DNA of 41,842 bases from Actinomycetota bacterium (GTDB taxonomy: Bacteria; Actinomycetota; Acidimicrobiia; Acidimicrobiales; Ilumatobacteraceae): contig VERK01000002.1 of NCBI GenBank assembly GCA_018882725.1, positions 1 through 41,842 on the forward strand. The letters are read 5' to 3'. This document shows, piece by piece, positions 25,905-35,689 of this stretch. The notes beneath the pieces are model-generated. The model saw only the letters and a list, made by a program, of their open reading frames with translations. It was not told the DNA's origin and did no database searches. Position 1 is the first letter of the stretch. Each line of letters opens with the position of its first letter. The translations under genes were made by a program, and so were the position numbers.

Positions 25905-28868
25905 TCACGCACCCAGCAGAGTGAGAGCCCGCGAGATTCGCTGCTGCGCCTCGCCAACCTTCTCTTGGTAGAGGCCGAGATCACCATCGCGCAGAGCCTC
26001 GTCGGCCTCGTCGAACAGAGCCTCGGCTTCTTCGAGCAACACGACCGGATCGTCCGATGTCACTCCCGGCGTGGTCGGAGTTGTGGAACCACCAGTTGAG
26101 CCCCCTGATGTGGAGCCCGACGTGGAACCAGACGTGTCGGTTCCGGTATCGGCACCGTCGTCGGCCTGACCCGAACCGTCGTCGAACACTTCACCAAGAT
26201 CGACATCGGCCTGCGGGAACAAACGGTTGATCGCATCCGACAAGGTGTCGCCGATCACCGAGCGACCGTCGTACCAAGCCAGCACTCGACGCACGAACAC
26301 CTGCTTCGAACCCGGATCGTCGGGGCGCACATAAAGCGGGCGTACCCACACCAAGCCGTCACCCACTGGGAAGAACTGCAACTGACCAAACACCACACGA
26401 GAACCACGCTGGTCGAGCAAGGTGATCACCGGAGCAATTTCGGTGTCGCTCTGCAATTCGGCGGCCACCGTGGCCGGCCCTTCCGGCAACGACCCGTCGA
26501 TGCGGTACACCGTGAGTTGACCGTACGTCTCGGGTTCGCTCGACACGACCATCACCGCGCGGAGTTCCTTACGGGCGTCATCGGACGAGAACGGAACGAA
26601 CGGGCGCAACAACGAGAACTGCGAGCTGTCGCGATCGGGTGCGTGGAAGAACGTGTAATACGGCTCGAAGCGGCTCACGTTGGCGTCAGCCACGTCACCG
26701 GTATTGGCCTGGCTGGCCTCGTCCACCAGTGCGACTCCGGCTGCGGCGTTCGACACCTCAGGTTCACGCGGGGCGGCCTGGGCCACACTCCACGCCGCGT
26801 CGCGGTTGAAGAACTGATCGGCATCGGCGAACTGATAACGGCCGTACAGGTTGGTCTGAACACGGAACAGATCTTCGGGGTAGCGGAAGTGCTGACGCAG
26901 TTGGTCGGGCACCTGATCGCCAGCGGTGAACAGACTCGGATACGCCTTCGACCACGCGCGGATGATCGGGTCGGTCGGATCGATCACGTAGAGCGTGACG
27001 TCGCCCGAGTACGCATCGATCACGGCCTTCACGCTGTTGCGGACGTAATTGAAGTTGTGATTGAGGCCCGATCCAGGTGTGAGTTGATCGGTGTTGGCCT
27101 TCTGCGCGTACGGGTAACGCGAGGTGGTGGTGAACGCATCGATGACCCACTTGACGTCGCCGTCGACGACCACCGGGTAGGGGTCGGCGTCGAGATGCAA
27201 GAAAGGCGCCAATTTCGTGACTCGATCGCGCACGTCACGCACGTGGAGCAGACGCGAATCGCTCTTGATCAAGCTCGAGCCGAACAAGTTGAACTCGCCG
27301 AAGTGCACAGCCATCGCGACGCGGCGAAGCGAGGAGTTGAGTCGAATGCCACCATCACCGGCGTACTCTTCGGGCTCGGTACCCGGACAGGCCTGCTCGA
27401 CCTGATCGGTGTTGACGATCGCATAGCCCGGCTGCTGAGTACCCACGTACAACTGCGGACGATCGACGTCGATCGGCGCGTAAATGGGGCGGCCATCACT
27501 CGTGATGCGACTGGCCGAAGCGGCCACCACACCGCAACCATGGGTGTAGATGAGATGGCGCGACACCCACGTCTTGTTGGGGATTCCGGCCGAGTTCAGT
27601 TCGCGCGCCGCCACGAGCGTCTGCTGCACGCGACCGTCGATCTCGTAACGGTCGACATCGAGGTCGTTGATCGAATAGAACGCCAGCTGACCTTCGTCGA
27701 GCGAGAAGCGGTCGCGCATCTCGGTCACGTCGAGCAAACGGGCATCGGCCAGGGCGGCCGAATCGTTGACCACTTCCTCGGTCGATACGTCGCCGAGCGA
27801 GACGGCTACGGTCTGCACCTTGTCGAGACCCATCGCTACCTGGGTGGCGTCGATGTTCCGCTCGATGTAGGGCCGTTCACGAGTGGTGACGTTCGGCTGC
27901 ACCACGAAGCGCTGAATGACGGCTGGGTACACCGCGCCAGCGATCACGGCCACCAACGCCCACAACGCCATCGACAACAGCGGAAGTCGCCATCCGCCCC
28001 AGCGCAAGCCGGCGAGGAACAACGCCGCCACGAGAAGGCTCACGAGAATCAGCAAGTTGATGGCCGGCAGTTGTGCCTTCACATCGGTGTAGGTGGCTCC
28101 CTGCACCACTCCACGCGTGGAAACGGTGAGTTCGAAGCGCTGCAGCCAGTAGTCGACCGCCTTGATGGCGGCGAGCAACGCGAACATCACGCTGAGTTGA
28201 ATGCGAGCACCACGGGCGACTCGTTCGCCCGGCGTCTGAACGCGAATCGAACCATTCAAGAAGTGGAGGATCGCCGAGAGAATCACCACGAACACGAGGG
28301 CCGCGAAGGCCCAGTCGATCACGTACGTGAGGAACGGCAGGCGGAACACGTAGAACCCGACATCGACGCCGAACTGCGGATCGTCGGTGCCGAAACTCTG
28401 CGAGTTACGGAAGAGCAACCACGACTGCCACTGGCTGGTGGCCGGCAGACCCACCAACAAACCGAACACGATCGACACCGCGAAGCGCAGCAAACGCGAA
28501 CGACGTCCGATGATCTGGCGGTACCGCTCGACGACTTCTCGCTCAGGCCCAGTGGGCAAATCTTTGGGGGCGAGTCGCTCAGCCAGCGTCAGGCTGAACA
28601 GACAGACGACGGCGAACGCGGCGCTGAACATCGCACCGAGCAGAACCTTCGCCCACAGCGAATCCCAGAACACGCTGCTCTGGTCGACCGAGTCGAACCA
28701 CAGCGCGTCAACATAGAAACTGGCCAGTTGTCGTGCCGAGAGCACGAGCAACAACAGGATCGCCGCAACGACGATGAGGATGATCCGCCCGCGCGACACC
28801 CAACGGGGTCGGCCGGTCGACGACGACCGGCGGCGCGGACCACGGGGAAGGTCCGAGGGGATGCGCAC
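25905..28868 (-). CDS. UPF0182 family large membrane protein
   Basis: ASFYVDALWFDSVDQSSVFWDSLWAKVLL...YVRNSVKAVIDAYSGDVTLYVIDPTDPIIRAWSKAYPSLF, the characteristic UPF0182 segment. Confidence 0.95.
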   Translation of the reverse strand: MRIPSDLPRGPRRRSSSTGRPRWVSRGRIILIVVAAILLLLVLSARQLASFYVDALWFDSVDQSSVFWDSLWAKVLLGAMFSAAFAVVCLFSLTLAERLAPKDLPTGPEREVVERYRQIIGRRSRLLRFAVSIVFGLLVGLPATSQWQSWLLFRNSQSFGTDDPQFGVDVGFYVFRLPFLTYVIDWAFAALVFVVILSAILHFLNGSIRVQTPGERVARGARIQLSVMFALLAAIKAVDYWLQRFELTVSTRGVVQGATYTDVKAQLPAINLLILVSLLVAALFLAGLRWGGWRLPLLSMALWALVAVIAGAVYPAVIQRFVVQPNVTTRERPYIERNIDATQVAMGLDKVQTVAVSLGDVSTEEVVNDSAALADARLLDVTEMRDRFSLDEGQLAFYSINDLDVDRYEIDGRVQQTLVAARELNSAGIPNKTWVSRHLIYTHGCGVVAASASRITSDGRPIYAPIDVDRPQLYVGTQQPGYAIVNTDQVEQACPGTEPEEYAGDGGIRLNSSLRRVAMAVHFGEFNLFGSSLIKSDSRLLHVRDVRDRVTKLAPFLHLDADPYPVVVDGDVKWVIDAFTTTSRYPYAQKANTDQLTPGSGLNHNFNYVRNSVKAVIDAYSGDVTLYVIDPTDPIIRAWSKAYPSLFTAGDQVPDQLRQHFRYPEDLFRVQTNLYGRYQFADADQFFNRDAAWSVAQAAPREPEVSNAAAGVALVDEASQANTGDVADANVSRFEPYYTFFHAPDRDSSQFSLLRPFVPFSSDDARKELRAVMVVSSEPETYGQLTVYRIDGSLPEGPATVAAELQSDTEIAPVITLLDQRGSRVVFGQLQFFPVGDGLVWVRPLYVRPDDPGSKQVFVRRVLAWYDGRSVIGDTLSDAINRLFPQADVDLGEVFDDGSGQADDGADTGTDTSGSTSGSTSGGSTGGSTTPTTPGVTSDDPVVLLEEAEALFDEADEALRDGDLGLYQEKVGEAQQRISRALTLLGA

Positions 28869-28877
28869 ACGCGCAGG

Positions 28878-30794
28878 CTAGTTGCGCACAGGAACAAGTG
28901 CACAGCGGCAGCCCGCATGTGCTGGTGCGTGAGTGTGACCTGTGGGGAACGCATCGCCTCCACAGATTGCACCCGCCAACGAATTGTCTTCTGCATCAGG
29001 GCAACCCGGTCCAGCCGGATCGAACTTCCAACATACGTTCATGTCGGGAGTGAGTGCCGACAACGCGCCGCGCCCGAAAGCGGTGTACGCGATGTCGTCG
29101 ATGTGCTCGTCGACGATCTGGTTCTTCCATTCGCGATACACCGAACGCACGAGCGATGACAGTTCGGCGTTGCTCCCACCGGCCTGTGAGATCGAACGGC
29201 TCAGTCGTTCGCGCAACGGTTCGACGAAGGCGGTGATGATCGCCTCGTCGACGGCCTTCAATTGCGGAGCCACCATCTCGGCCAAAGCCTTGTCGGACGG
29301 GACCGACCCGCTCGTGTGGATCGAGCGCGCACCCGCAATGGCGGCCGACTTCACGGACGCCGACAACGCCGAGCAGAACCGCTTGGTGTGATCGGACTTG
29401 GGCCCGACGATCGCGTCGAGTGTCTTGACGACAGCGCGACCACGGAGAATGTCGAGTACTTCGTTCTGCTCATCGGCCAGAACTCGCTTGATCTTGCGAC
29501 CCATCGTCAACACGAGCGGCACCAAGATTTCGTCGCGCGATTCGAACGTGGTGACCGAATCAGCCAGATCATCGAGCTTGGGCGACGGGGTCACCGCCTT
29601 CGGAGTCGACTTCGGAGCTTCCTCCACGGCTTCCATCGGAGCCGACGCGCCTGACTTGCTGTTGGCCTCCTTGGCCACCGACTCGGCGCTGGCGCGACGC
29701 AACTTGGCGAAGATGTCATCGACCGGAACGGCCGGACGGGCCGCCGACTTCACCGGTTCGGAGTGGGCCGGTTCGGCCGGAGTGGGTTCGGTCTTGCCGA
29801 ACAACTGAACGACGTTCGACGGCTTGGGGGTCTCGACGACGGGCTCGACCACCGGCGCGGGCGTTTCCACGGCAACGGTTTCCTCGACTGTGTCGACCTC
29901 TTCGACTACCGGTGCGTCGACGACCACCGAGTGCACTTCTTCCATCTCGGCGACAGTCAACGAGGCCGTGGGGTTGTCGATACTCGGGTGACGCACCACG
30001 ACGTGCTCGTGCACTTGCGTGTCGGCATCGTCGCGATCCTGGTCGTAGAACTGCGTCGGCATCGGACGACGCATCGACTCATGCATCTCGTCGGCCTGCA
30101 CCACGATCGGAACCGGTCCGGTGGTGTTGGCCAGATTCACGAACTCCGACGGCTCGTCACCCGCGTCAGCAAGGTCGCGCAACACGTCGTCGGTCGCGAT
30201 CCGTGCGCGCTCGAACGACTGCACCAAACGGTCGCGACCGTGAATGAGGTCTTCGATCTGTTCGCGGGCGAGTTCGCGTCGGCGGGCCACATCGGCCAGC
30301 ACGCGCTCGCGGTACGCACGCGCTTCTTCCACCATGTCTCGGCCTTGCTGCTTGGCCATGAGGATTTCGGCCTCGGCATCGGAGGCGGCGTCCTGTCGGC
30401 GGCGGGCCGCTTCGAGTTCGGCTTCTTCGCGAATACGGGCGGCGTCTTCGGTGGCGTCACGGAGCAGGCGCTGGGCGGTTTCTTCGGCCCGGGCCCGGAT
30501 CTTGCCGGCGGCTTCGCGGGCGGCCTGGATGATGCGGGCGGTCTCTTCGCCCAGCATTTCGGTGATCGCGTCGTCGTCGAGCTCGGCCGGGATGAACGGC
30601 GAGCCCTCCGGACGGTTGGCCACTTCCCGCTCGAGGAATCGCTCGCGCTCCTGGAGGCGCGACAACTCGGCAGCGACCATGCGCAGGAAGTCGCGGACCT
30701 CGGTTGGGTCGAATCCGCGGCGACTGGTCGGGAACGAGGCCCCGGCAACGGCGGCCGGGGACGACGGATCAGGACGCGAAAATGAAATAGCCAC
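28878..30794 (-). CDS. DivIVA-domain coiled-coil protein with C-terminal phage Mu gpF-like Cys/His motif
   Basis: N-term ASFPTSRRGFDPTEVRDFLRMVAAELSRLQERERFLE (DivIVA); C-term VCWKFDPAGPGCPDAEDNSLAGAICGGDAFPTGHTHAPAHAGCRCALVPVRN (MuF-like HxxCRC). Confidence 0.8.
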   Translation of the reverse strand: MAISFSRPDPSSPAAVAGASFPTSRRGFDPTEVRDFLRMVAAELSRLQERERFLEREVANRPEGSPFIPAELDDDAITEMLGEETARIIQAAREAAGKIRARAEETAQRLLRDATEDAARIREEAELEAARRRQDAASDAEAEILMAKQQGRDMVEEARAYRERVLADVARRRELAREQIEDLIHGRDRLVQSFERARIATDDVLRDLADAGDEPSEFVNLANTTGPVPIVVQADEMHESMRRPMPTQFYDQDRDDADTQVHEHVVVRHPSIDNPTASLTVAEMEEVHSVVVDAPVVEEVDTVEETVAVETPAPVVEPVVETPKPSNVVQLFGKTEPTPAEPAHSEPVKSAARPAVPVDDIFAKLRRASAESVAKEANSKSGASAPMEAVEEAPKSTPKAVTPSPKLDDLADSVTTFESRDEILVPLVLTMGRKIKRVLADEQNEVLDILRGRAVVKTLDAIVGPKSDHTKRFCSALSASVKSAAIAGARSIHTSGSVPSDKALAEMVAPQLKAVDEAIITAFVEPLRERLSRSISQAGGSNAELSSLVRSVYREWKNQIVDEHIDDIAYTAFGRGALSALTPDMNVCWKFDPAGPGCPDAEDNSLAGAICGGDAFPTGHTHAPAHAGCRCALVPVRN

Positions 30795-30853
30795 AGATCA
30801 AGGGTACGGAATACCTGTGGACAAGGGGTGGCAATCGCCGAATCGTCCCAGCG

Positions 30854-32002
30854 TCAGCCGCGTGTGACGGGTTGGCCTCCCCAACCTTCGAGCGCAGCGA
30901 GCGCCTCAGAGAGACTCGAGACCGTGGCGATCTCCAACGACGATCCCACCGCGCGGCGCGCCGCTTCGACATCGGCCGGGTCCTGTCCGGCCGGAACGAT
31001 GAAGTAGCGCGCACCCGAGCGCTGAACCGCGATGGCCTTCTGAACGAGCGCGCCGATCGGACCCACCGAGCCGTCCTCGGCGATCGTGCCCGTGAGGGCC
31101 ACTCCCCCGGGCGGCGACAACTCGCCCGGCGACAACTCGTCGATGAGTGCCACCGTGAACGCCAGGCCAGCCGATGGTCCGCCGATCTCGTCAGTGTCGA
31201 TGCCGATCTCGAAGGGCAGCTTCACCGTGCGCGTGTCACGGGCGTTGAATCCGATGATCGTGCGTTTCGGATCGTCGGGACTGGCCATGAGTTCGACCTT
31301 CACCGTGCGCACTTCGTCGGCCGGAGCATCGAACGGGCGCAGCACGAGACGAATCACGTCGCCGGGCTCGGCATCGGCCAACGCCTTCGACAGATCAGTC
31401 ACCACGTCGATGTCAATCGCGTCGTCGGCCGATCCGGTGTCGTCAGCAGTGAGGTCGACCTTCACGATCGTGTCGCCCACCGACAGCACACGGCAGGCGC
31501 GAAGTTCGGGAGCATCCGGCGGGCAGAGTGCCGGGTCGAAGCCGCCCACCTGAGCCGGACCCATGTCGAACGACGCATCGAGTCCGAGATAGTCGAGCGC
31601 AACGAACGACGCGATCTCCTTGGCCGTCGACATCGCACCGAGTTGGACCGTGCGGTTGGCGTCGGGATCGCAGTCGCCGAATCGCTGCTCACACGTCTGC
31701 ACGTCGACGTATGGATCGATCCAGCCCATGAACGACTGGAGTGGAGCCAGCTCACTACCCAGAGCGGTCACGAAACGAACGCTGCGATTCGGCTCGAAGA
31801 CACCCACACCGTCAGTTTCGCCGTCGATCGAGAGGCGGGGAGCCACCAACTTGGCCCGACCCGGCGCGGTTTCGAAGCGTTGCATCGGCCACACCATCGC
31901 CCCGATCACGACGACCATCACGAGAAAGGCCACAGTGGCGAACGGAACGCCCCACACCGGACGAGTCGTCCCGGCTACTTTGTCGTTTCGAGTGTCACTC
32001 AC
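30854..32002 (-). CDS. Membrane-anchored PDZ/Lon-like serine protease (YlbL-like)
   Basis: N-terminal TM; ELMASPDDPKRTIIGFNARD; Lon catalytic EIGGPSAGLAFTVALIDEL...VALTGTIAEDGSVGPIGALVQKAIAVQRSGARYFIVP (Ser/Lys dyad). Confidence 0.92.
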   Translation of the reverse strand: MSDTRNDKVAGTTRPVWGVPFATVAFLVMVVVIGAMVWPMQRFETAPGRAKLVAPRLSIDGETDGVGVFEPNRSVRFVTALGSELAPLQSFMGWIDPYVDVQTCEQRFGDCDPDANRTVQLGAMSTAKEIASFVALDYLGLDASFDMGPAQVGGFDPALCPPDAPELRACRVLSVGDTIVKVDLTADDTGSADDAIDIDVVTDLSKALADAEPGDVIRLVLRPFDAPADEVRTVKVELMASPDDPKRTIIGFNARDTRTVKLPFEIGIDTDEIGGPSAGLAFTVALIDELSPGELSPPGGVALTGTIAEDGSVGPIGALVQKAIAVQRSGARYFIVPAGQDPADVEAARRAVGSSLEIATVSSLSEALAALEGWGGQPVTRG

Positions 32003-32312
32003 TGATCTCACCGTTCGTGTCGCCGCGATTGCTGCCTTCGCCTTGCTGGCGTTGATCGCGGTCGGCTGGAGACAGCCTGCCAGACAACGTGCGCGGAGCC
32101 ACCGCACCGAGGCGACGACGTCGCATCGATCGACTCATTCAACGACGCACGGCGTCGACGAACCCGTCGTCACCCTGGGTGACGACGTGAAACAACGAGT
32201 GCTACGTGTCACCGCGCTCGGAGGGATCGCCCTCGTGGTCAGTGCCGTGGTGGCCACCCTCGTGTCGGTTGCGTTGGCCTGGCTCGTCACCAACATCATC
32301 GATCGGCTCTGA
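31992..32312 (+). CDS. Small membrane protein of unknown function
   Basis: GTG start, two TM segments (VRVAAIAAFALLALIAVGW; GGIALVVSAVVATLVSVALAWLV). Confidence 0.5.
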   Translation: MSLTDLTVRVAAIAAFALLALIAVGWRQPARQRARSHRTEATTSHRSTHSTTHGVDEPVVTLGDDVKQRVLRVTALGGIALVVSAVVATLVSVALAWLVTNIIDRL

Positions 32313-32315
32313 CCA

Positions 32316-32909
32316 ATGACCGACGTCCAACACCTCGAGCGACGCCGCACAGTCGTGATCGCCGGCCACACCGGTGATGTCGCCGTCGTTCAGTCGGGTC
32401 TCGACGATTCCGACGCCGGTGTGCGCGAGGCGGCCCTCGGGGCAATGGCCCGACTCGGTGTCTTCGATGCGGAGATGGCTCGGCGCTTCGCCACCGACTC
32501 CGAGCCGCGCGTTCGACGACGGGTGGCCGAGTTGTCAGCGGCGCTCGTCGACTTCGATCTGTTGCCGCTGCTCTCCGATGACGACTCGTCGGTGGTGGAA
32601 ACCGCCGCCTGGGCCTGCGGCGAGCAAGTGGAGATCGCCGACGCGACTCTGCACCGCGTCATCACGTTGGCCACCACGCACGACGACATGCTCGTTCGCG
32701 AAGCTGCGGTGGCGGCTCTCGGTGCCATCGGTGACGAGCGAGGTCTGCCAGCGATTCTTCACGGCTGTTCCGACAAACCTGCAATTCGACGCCGCGCGGT
32801 GCTGGCACTCGCACCGTTCGACGGTCCTGACGTGGAGGCTGCCTTGAAGGCGGCTCTCGACGATCGCGATTGGCAGGTTCGGCAGGCCGCCGAAGATCTG
32901 CTCGGCTGA
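32316..32909 (+). CDS. HEAT-repeat domain protein
   Basis: Repeated units: DSDAGVREAALGAMARLGVF; DDMLVREAAVAALGAIGDERGLPAIL; AIRRRAVLALAPFDGPDVEAALKAALDDRDWQVRQAAEDLL. Confidence 0.85.
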   Translation: MTDVQHLERRRTVVIAGHTGDVAVVQSGLDDSDAGVREAALGAMARLGVFDAEMARRFATDSEPRVRRRVAELSAALVDFDLLPLLSDDDSSVVETAAWACGEQVEIADATLHRVITLATTHDDMLVREAAVAALGAIGDERGLPAILHGCSDKPAIRRRAVLALAPFDGPDVEAALKAALDDRDWQVRQAAEDLLG

Positions 32910-33476
32910 TCAGAGCCCTTCGACGATCAGCAGCACACCGAACACCACGAACGACACCGTCGCTCCGATTCGGATGGTTCGCTCAGGGAGGCGCGCGCCC
33001 AACTGCTGGCCGACCACGATTGCGAGAGCATCGGCCGCCACCATGCCAAGCGTGGACCCGACCCAGGTGCCCCACGCGCTCTCCTTGGTGGCCAACGTGA
33101 TGGTGGCCAGCATGGTCTTGTCACCCAACTCGGCGAGGAAGAACGCGACGCTGGCTGCGACCACTGCGTTGCGTGTGGACCGTTCGGCGGCTTTCGACTC
33201 GTCTTCGTCGAGCGAATCGCCCCGCCACGTCCAGGCGGCGAACAGCAAGAAGGCGAAGCCGGCGACCACCGCGATGGTGTCGGTGGGAAGTTGCGCACCC
33301 ACCACCGCGCCGATGCCCACGCTGATGGCATGGGTGACCGCGGTGGCGATGGTGATACCAACCAGCACCGGCCAGGCGCGATAGCGAGCCGCGAAGGCCA
33401 ACGCCATGAGCTGGCTCTTGTCGCCGAGTTCGGCCACGAAGATGACGCCGAAACTGAGGAAGAGCGCGGACAACAT
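32910..33476 (-). CDS. TMEM165/GDT1 family (Mn2+/Ca2+ exporter-like) membrane protein
   Basis: Two copies of the E-x-G-D-K-[TS] motif: FVAELGDKSQLMALAFA and FLAELGDKTMLATITLA. Confidence 0.93.
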   Translation of the reverse strand: MLSALFLSFGVIFVAELGDKSQLMALAFAARYRAWPVLVGITIATAVTHAISVGIGAVVGAQLPTDTIAVVAGFAFLLFAAWTWRGDSLDEDESKAAERSTRNAVVAASVAFFLAELGDKTMLATITLATKESAWGTWVGSTLGMVAADALAIVVGQQLGARLPERTIRIGATVSFVVFGVLLIVEGL

Positions 33477-33505
33477 GAGAGCGCTCCGACAGTACAGTCG
33501 GGCCG

Positions 33506-34975
33506 GTGGGGACCCAAGTATTCGCGCGGCACGTGAGCACGCTTCCCGTCGACGACGATCATCCGTATCGCACCGGAGCGTGGCGTCCGCAGACGACCGA
33601 GTACACCGCCACCGAACTCCCGGTGGTCGGCACGATCCCGCACGATCTCAACGGCGTATATCTGCGCAACACCGAGAATCCACTCCATCCGAACTTCGAG
33701 CGATACCACCCGTTCGATGGCGACGGAATGATCCACATGATGTCGTTCGCCAACGGGGCGGCCGAGTATCGCAATCGTTTTGTTCGCACGATCGGACTCG
33801 AGGTCGAACGCGAGGCCGGTGGAGTTCAGTGGGCCGGCTTGGCCGAATCACCGAAGAAGTCGCCGCGCACCGATGGCTGGGGTGCACGCACTCGCATGAA
33901 AGACGCGTCGAGCACCGATGTGGTCGTGCACGCGGGCGTCGCGTATTCGAGCTTCTATCAATGCGGCGATCTCTACCAGCTCGATCCGCGAACACTCGAC
34001 GATCGCGGGCGCGCGTCCTGGAACGGGAAGTTCCCGTCGTGCGGCGTCTCCGCGCACACCAAGGTCGACGAACTCGCCAACGAGATGTTGTTCTTCAACT
34101 ACGAGACAACTGCACCGTTCATGCACTACGGAGTGGTCGATGCCAACCACGACCTCGTGCACTATGTGCCTATTCCGCTCGCTGGAGCTCGTCTCCCGCA
34201 CGACATGGCGTTCACCGAGAACTTCGCGATTCTCAACGACTGTCCGCTGTTCTGGGATGCCGATCTCGTCGCCAAAGGCGTCTACGCCACCAAGTGGCAC
34301 CCCGAAATGCCCACGCGCTTCGCGGTGATCCCCCGGCGTGGGCAATCGAGCGACATCAGGTGGTTCGAAGCCGACCCCACCTACGTGTTGCACTGGATCA
34401 ACGCCTTCGAGACGCACGATCACGAGGGTCACTGGGTCGTTCTCGACGGTTTCTTCCAACATTCGCCGTCGCCGTACATCCCACCCGACGCCGACATCAA
34501 CACCCGGCTCTTTCGTTTCCTCGATCTCTACGCGATGGACTCACGCCCGTACCGTTGGCGTTTCAACCTCACGACGGGTGAAACCCGCGAGGGACCGTTG
34601 AGCGACGAAGTCACAGAGTTCGGGATGATCAACGGGCGCCACGGCGGTCGGCCGTATCGCTACTACTACTCGGTGGTTCCCACTCCGGGTCGCTTCGAGT
34701 TCGACGGCATCACGCGCAACGATCTGCACACCGGAAAGAAGGAGTCGTACTTGTTCGGGCCAGGAGTGTTCGGTAGCGAAACGGTCATGGCCCCGCGCGA
34801 TGGCGCAACATCGGAAGACGACGGTTACCTGGTCACGTTCACGATCGATGTGAACAACGACGTGTCGGAGTGTCTGGTGTTCGATGCCCAGGGTGTGGCC
34901 GAGGGGCCACTGTGTCGTATCCGCCTACCCGAGCGCATCAGCAGCGGAACCCACGCCTGCTGGTCGCCGACCTGA
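33506..34975 (+). CDS. Carotenoid (retinoid) cleavage dioxygenase, RPE65 family
   Basis: LNGVYLRNTENPLHPNFERYHPFDGDGMIHMMSFANGAAEYRNRFVRT; SAHTKVDELANEMLFFNYE; LPHDMAFTENFAILND; conserved His ligands. Confidence 0.93.
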   Translation: MGTQVFARHVSTLPVDDDHPYRTGAWRPQTTEYTATELPVVGTIPHDLNGVYLRNTENPLHPNFERYHPFDGDGMIHMMSFANGAAEYRNRFVRTIGLEVEREAGGVQWAGLAESPKKSPRTDGWGARTRMKDASSTDVVVHAGVAYSSFYQCGDLYQLDPRTLDDRGRASWNGKFPSCGVSAHTKVDELANEMLFFNYETTAPFMHYGVVDANHDLVHYVPIPLAGARLPHDMAFTENFAILNDCPLFWDADLVAKGVYATKWHPEMPTRFAVIPRRGQSSDIRWFEADPTYVLHWINAFETHDHEGHWVVLDGFFQHSPSPYIPPDADINTRLFRFLDLYAMDSRPYRWRFNLTTGETREGPLSDEVTEFGMINGRHGGRPYRYYYSVVPTPGRFEFDGITRNDLHTGKKESYLFGPGVFGSETVMAPRDGATSEDDGYLVTFTIDVNNDVSECLVFDAQGVAEGPLCRIRLPERISSGTHACWSPT

Positions 34976-34994
34976 AACCCGAAGAGGTGCACCG

Positions 34995-35639
34995 ATGAGC
35001 GATTTCCTACTACCGACCCCTCAGGTGATCGCCGCATACGAAGGCGTGCGGGAGCGAGTGATCGATCTGCTGCGTACGACGCCGGAGCCCGACGGCGATC
35101 GCGTGGTACCACACTGTCCGTCGTGGACGGTGCGCGAACTCGCGGCGCACCTCGTTGGTCTTCCCGAAGACATCCTCGCCGGACGCATGGAAGGGGTCAC
35201 AACTGACGCGTGGACACAGGCCCAAGTCGAGCGCCATCGCGGTGAGTCACTCACTCAGTTGGCCGACGCGTTCGAGGCGTCGATCGAACCGTTCGCCGCG
35301 ATCCTTCCGCATGTCCCAACTCCCGTGAATTCGCAGATGGTGATGGACGCCGTCACCCACGAACACGATCTGCGGTTGGCTCTGGGTCGCGCCGGGGCTC
35401 GTGACTCCGATGCGGTGGCCGTGGCGGTCGGCTGGTTGCTCGACATGGCCGAGAATCGTTCGAGCGGACTCGGGCGACAATTGCAGTCATCGGGCTTGTC
35501 GTCGTTCGCTCTGCTGCGCGTGATGAGCGGCCGTCGGGCACCGGCGCAGATCGCAGCACTCGGCCTCGACGCCGACTCCTTGGTCGCGTTACTGGCCGGC
35601 ACGCCACTGAAGCCGCCTGCCCAGTCGATCGACGAGTGA
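34995..35639 (+). CDS. Maleylpyruvate isomerase/mycothiol-dependent (TIGR03083-like) DinB-fold protein
   Basis: VPHCPSWTVRELAAHLVGLPEDILAGRMEG...VMDAVTHEHDLRLALGRAGARDSDAV. Confidence 0.85.
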   Translation: MSDFLLPTPQVIAAYEGVRERVIDLLRTTPEPDGDRVVPHCPSWTVRELAAHLVGLPEDILAGRMEGVTTDAWTQAQVERHRGESLTQLADAFEASIEPFAAILPHVPTPVNSQMVMDAVTHEHDLRLALGRAGARDSDAVAVAVGWLLDMAENRSSGLGRQLQSSGLSSFALLRVMSGRRAPAQIAALGLDADSLVALLAGTPLKPPAQSIDE

Positions 35640-35653
35640 CCCGAGCACGGCGG

Positions 35654-35683
35654 TTGTCGATTTAGTCAATAGTTGACTAATCT
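35654..35683 (+). promoter_or_regulatory. Leaderless mod-operon promoter TTGTCG-N18-TAATCT with palindrome TTAGTCAA-TAG-TTGACTAA (35662-35680) between and overlapping the elements
   Basis: Perfect 8-bp inverted repeat; -10 ends 6 nt before modA ATG at 35690. Confidence 0.75.
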
Positions 35684-35689
35684 GATCCG

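Noticed and set aside
26517-29159. 880-aa ORF on + strand
   Set aside because: Antisense to the well-supported UPF0182 gene; long antisense frames are expected in high-GC DNA, and the translation is Arg/His/Gln-rich with no domain signature.
29763-30785. 340-aa ORF on + strand
   Set aside because: Antisense to the DivIVA-like gene; low-complexity Gly/Phe/His composition from reading coiled-coil codons backwards.
28878-30794. Prophage remnant, because of the MuF-like tail
   Set aside because: No other phage genes nearby; the N-terminus is DivIVA-like and the gene sits among conserved chromosomal genes, so a domesticated fusion is the better reading.
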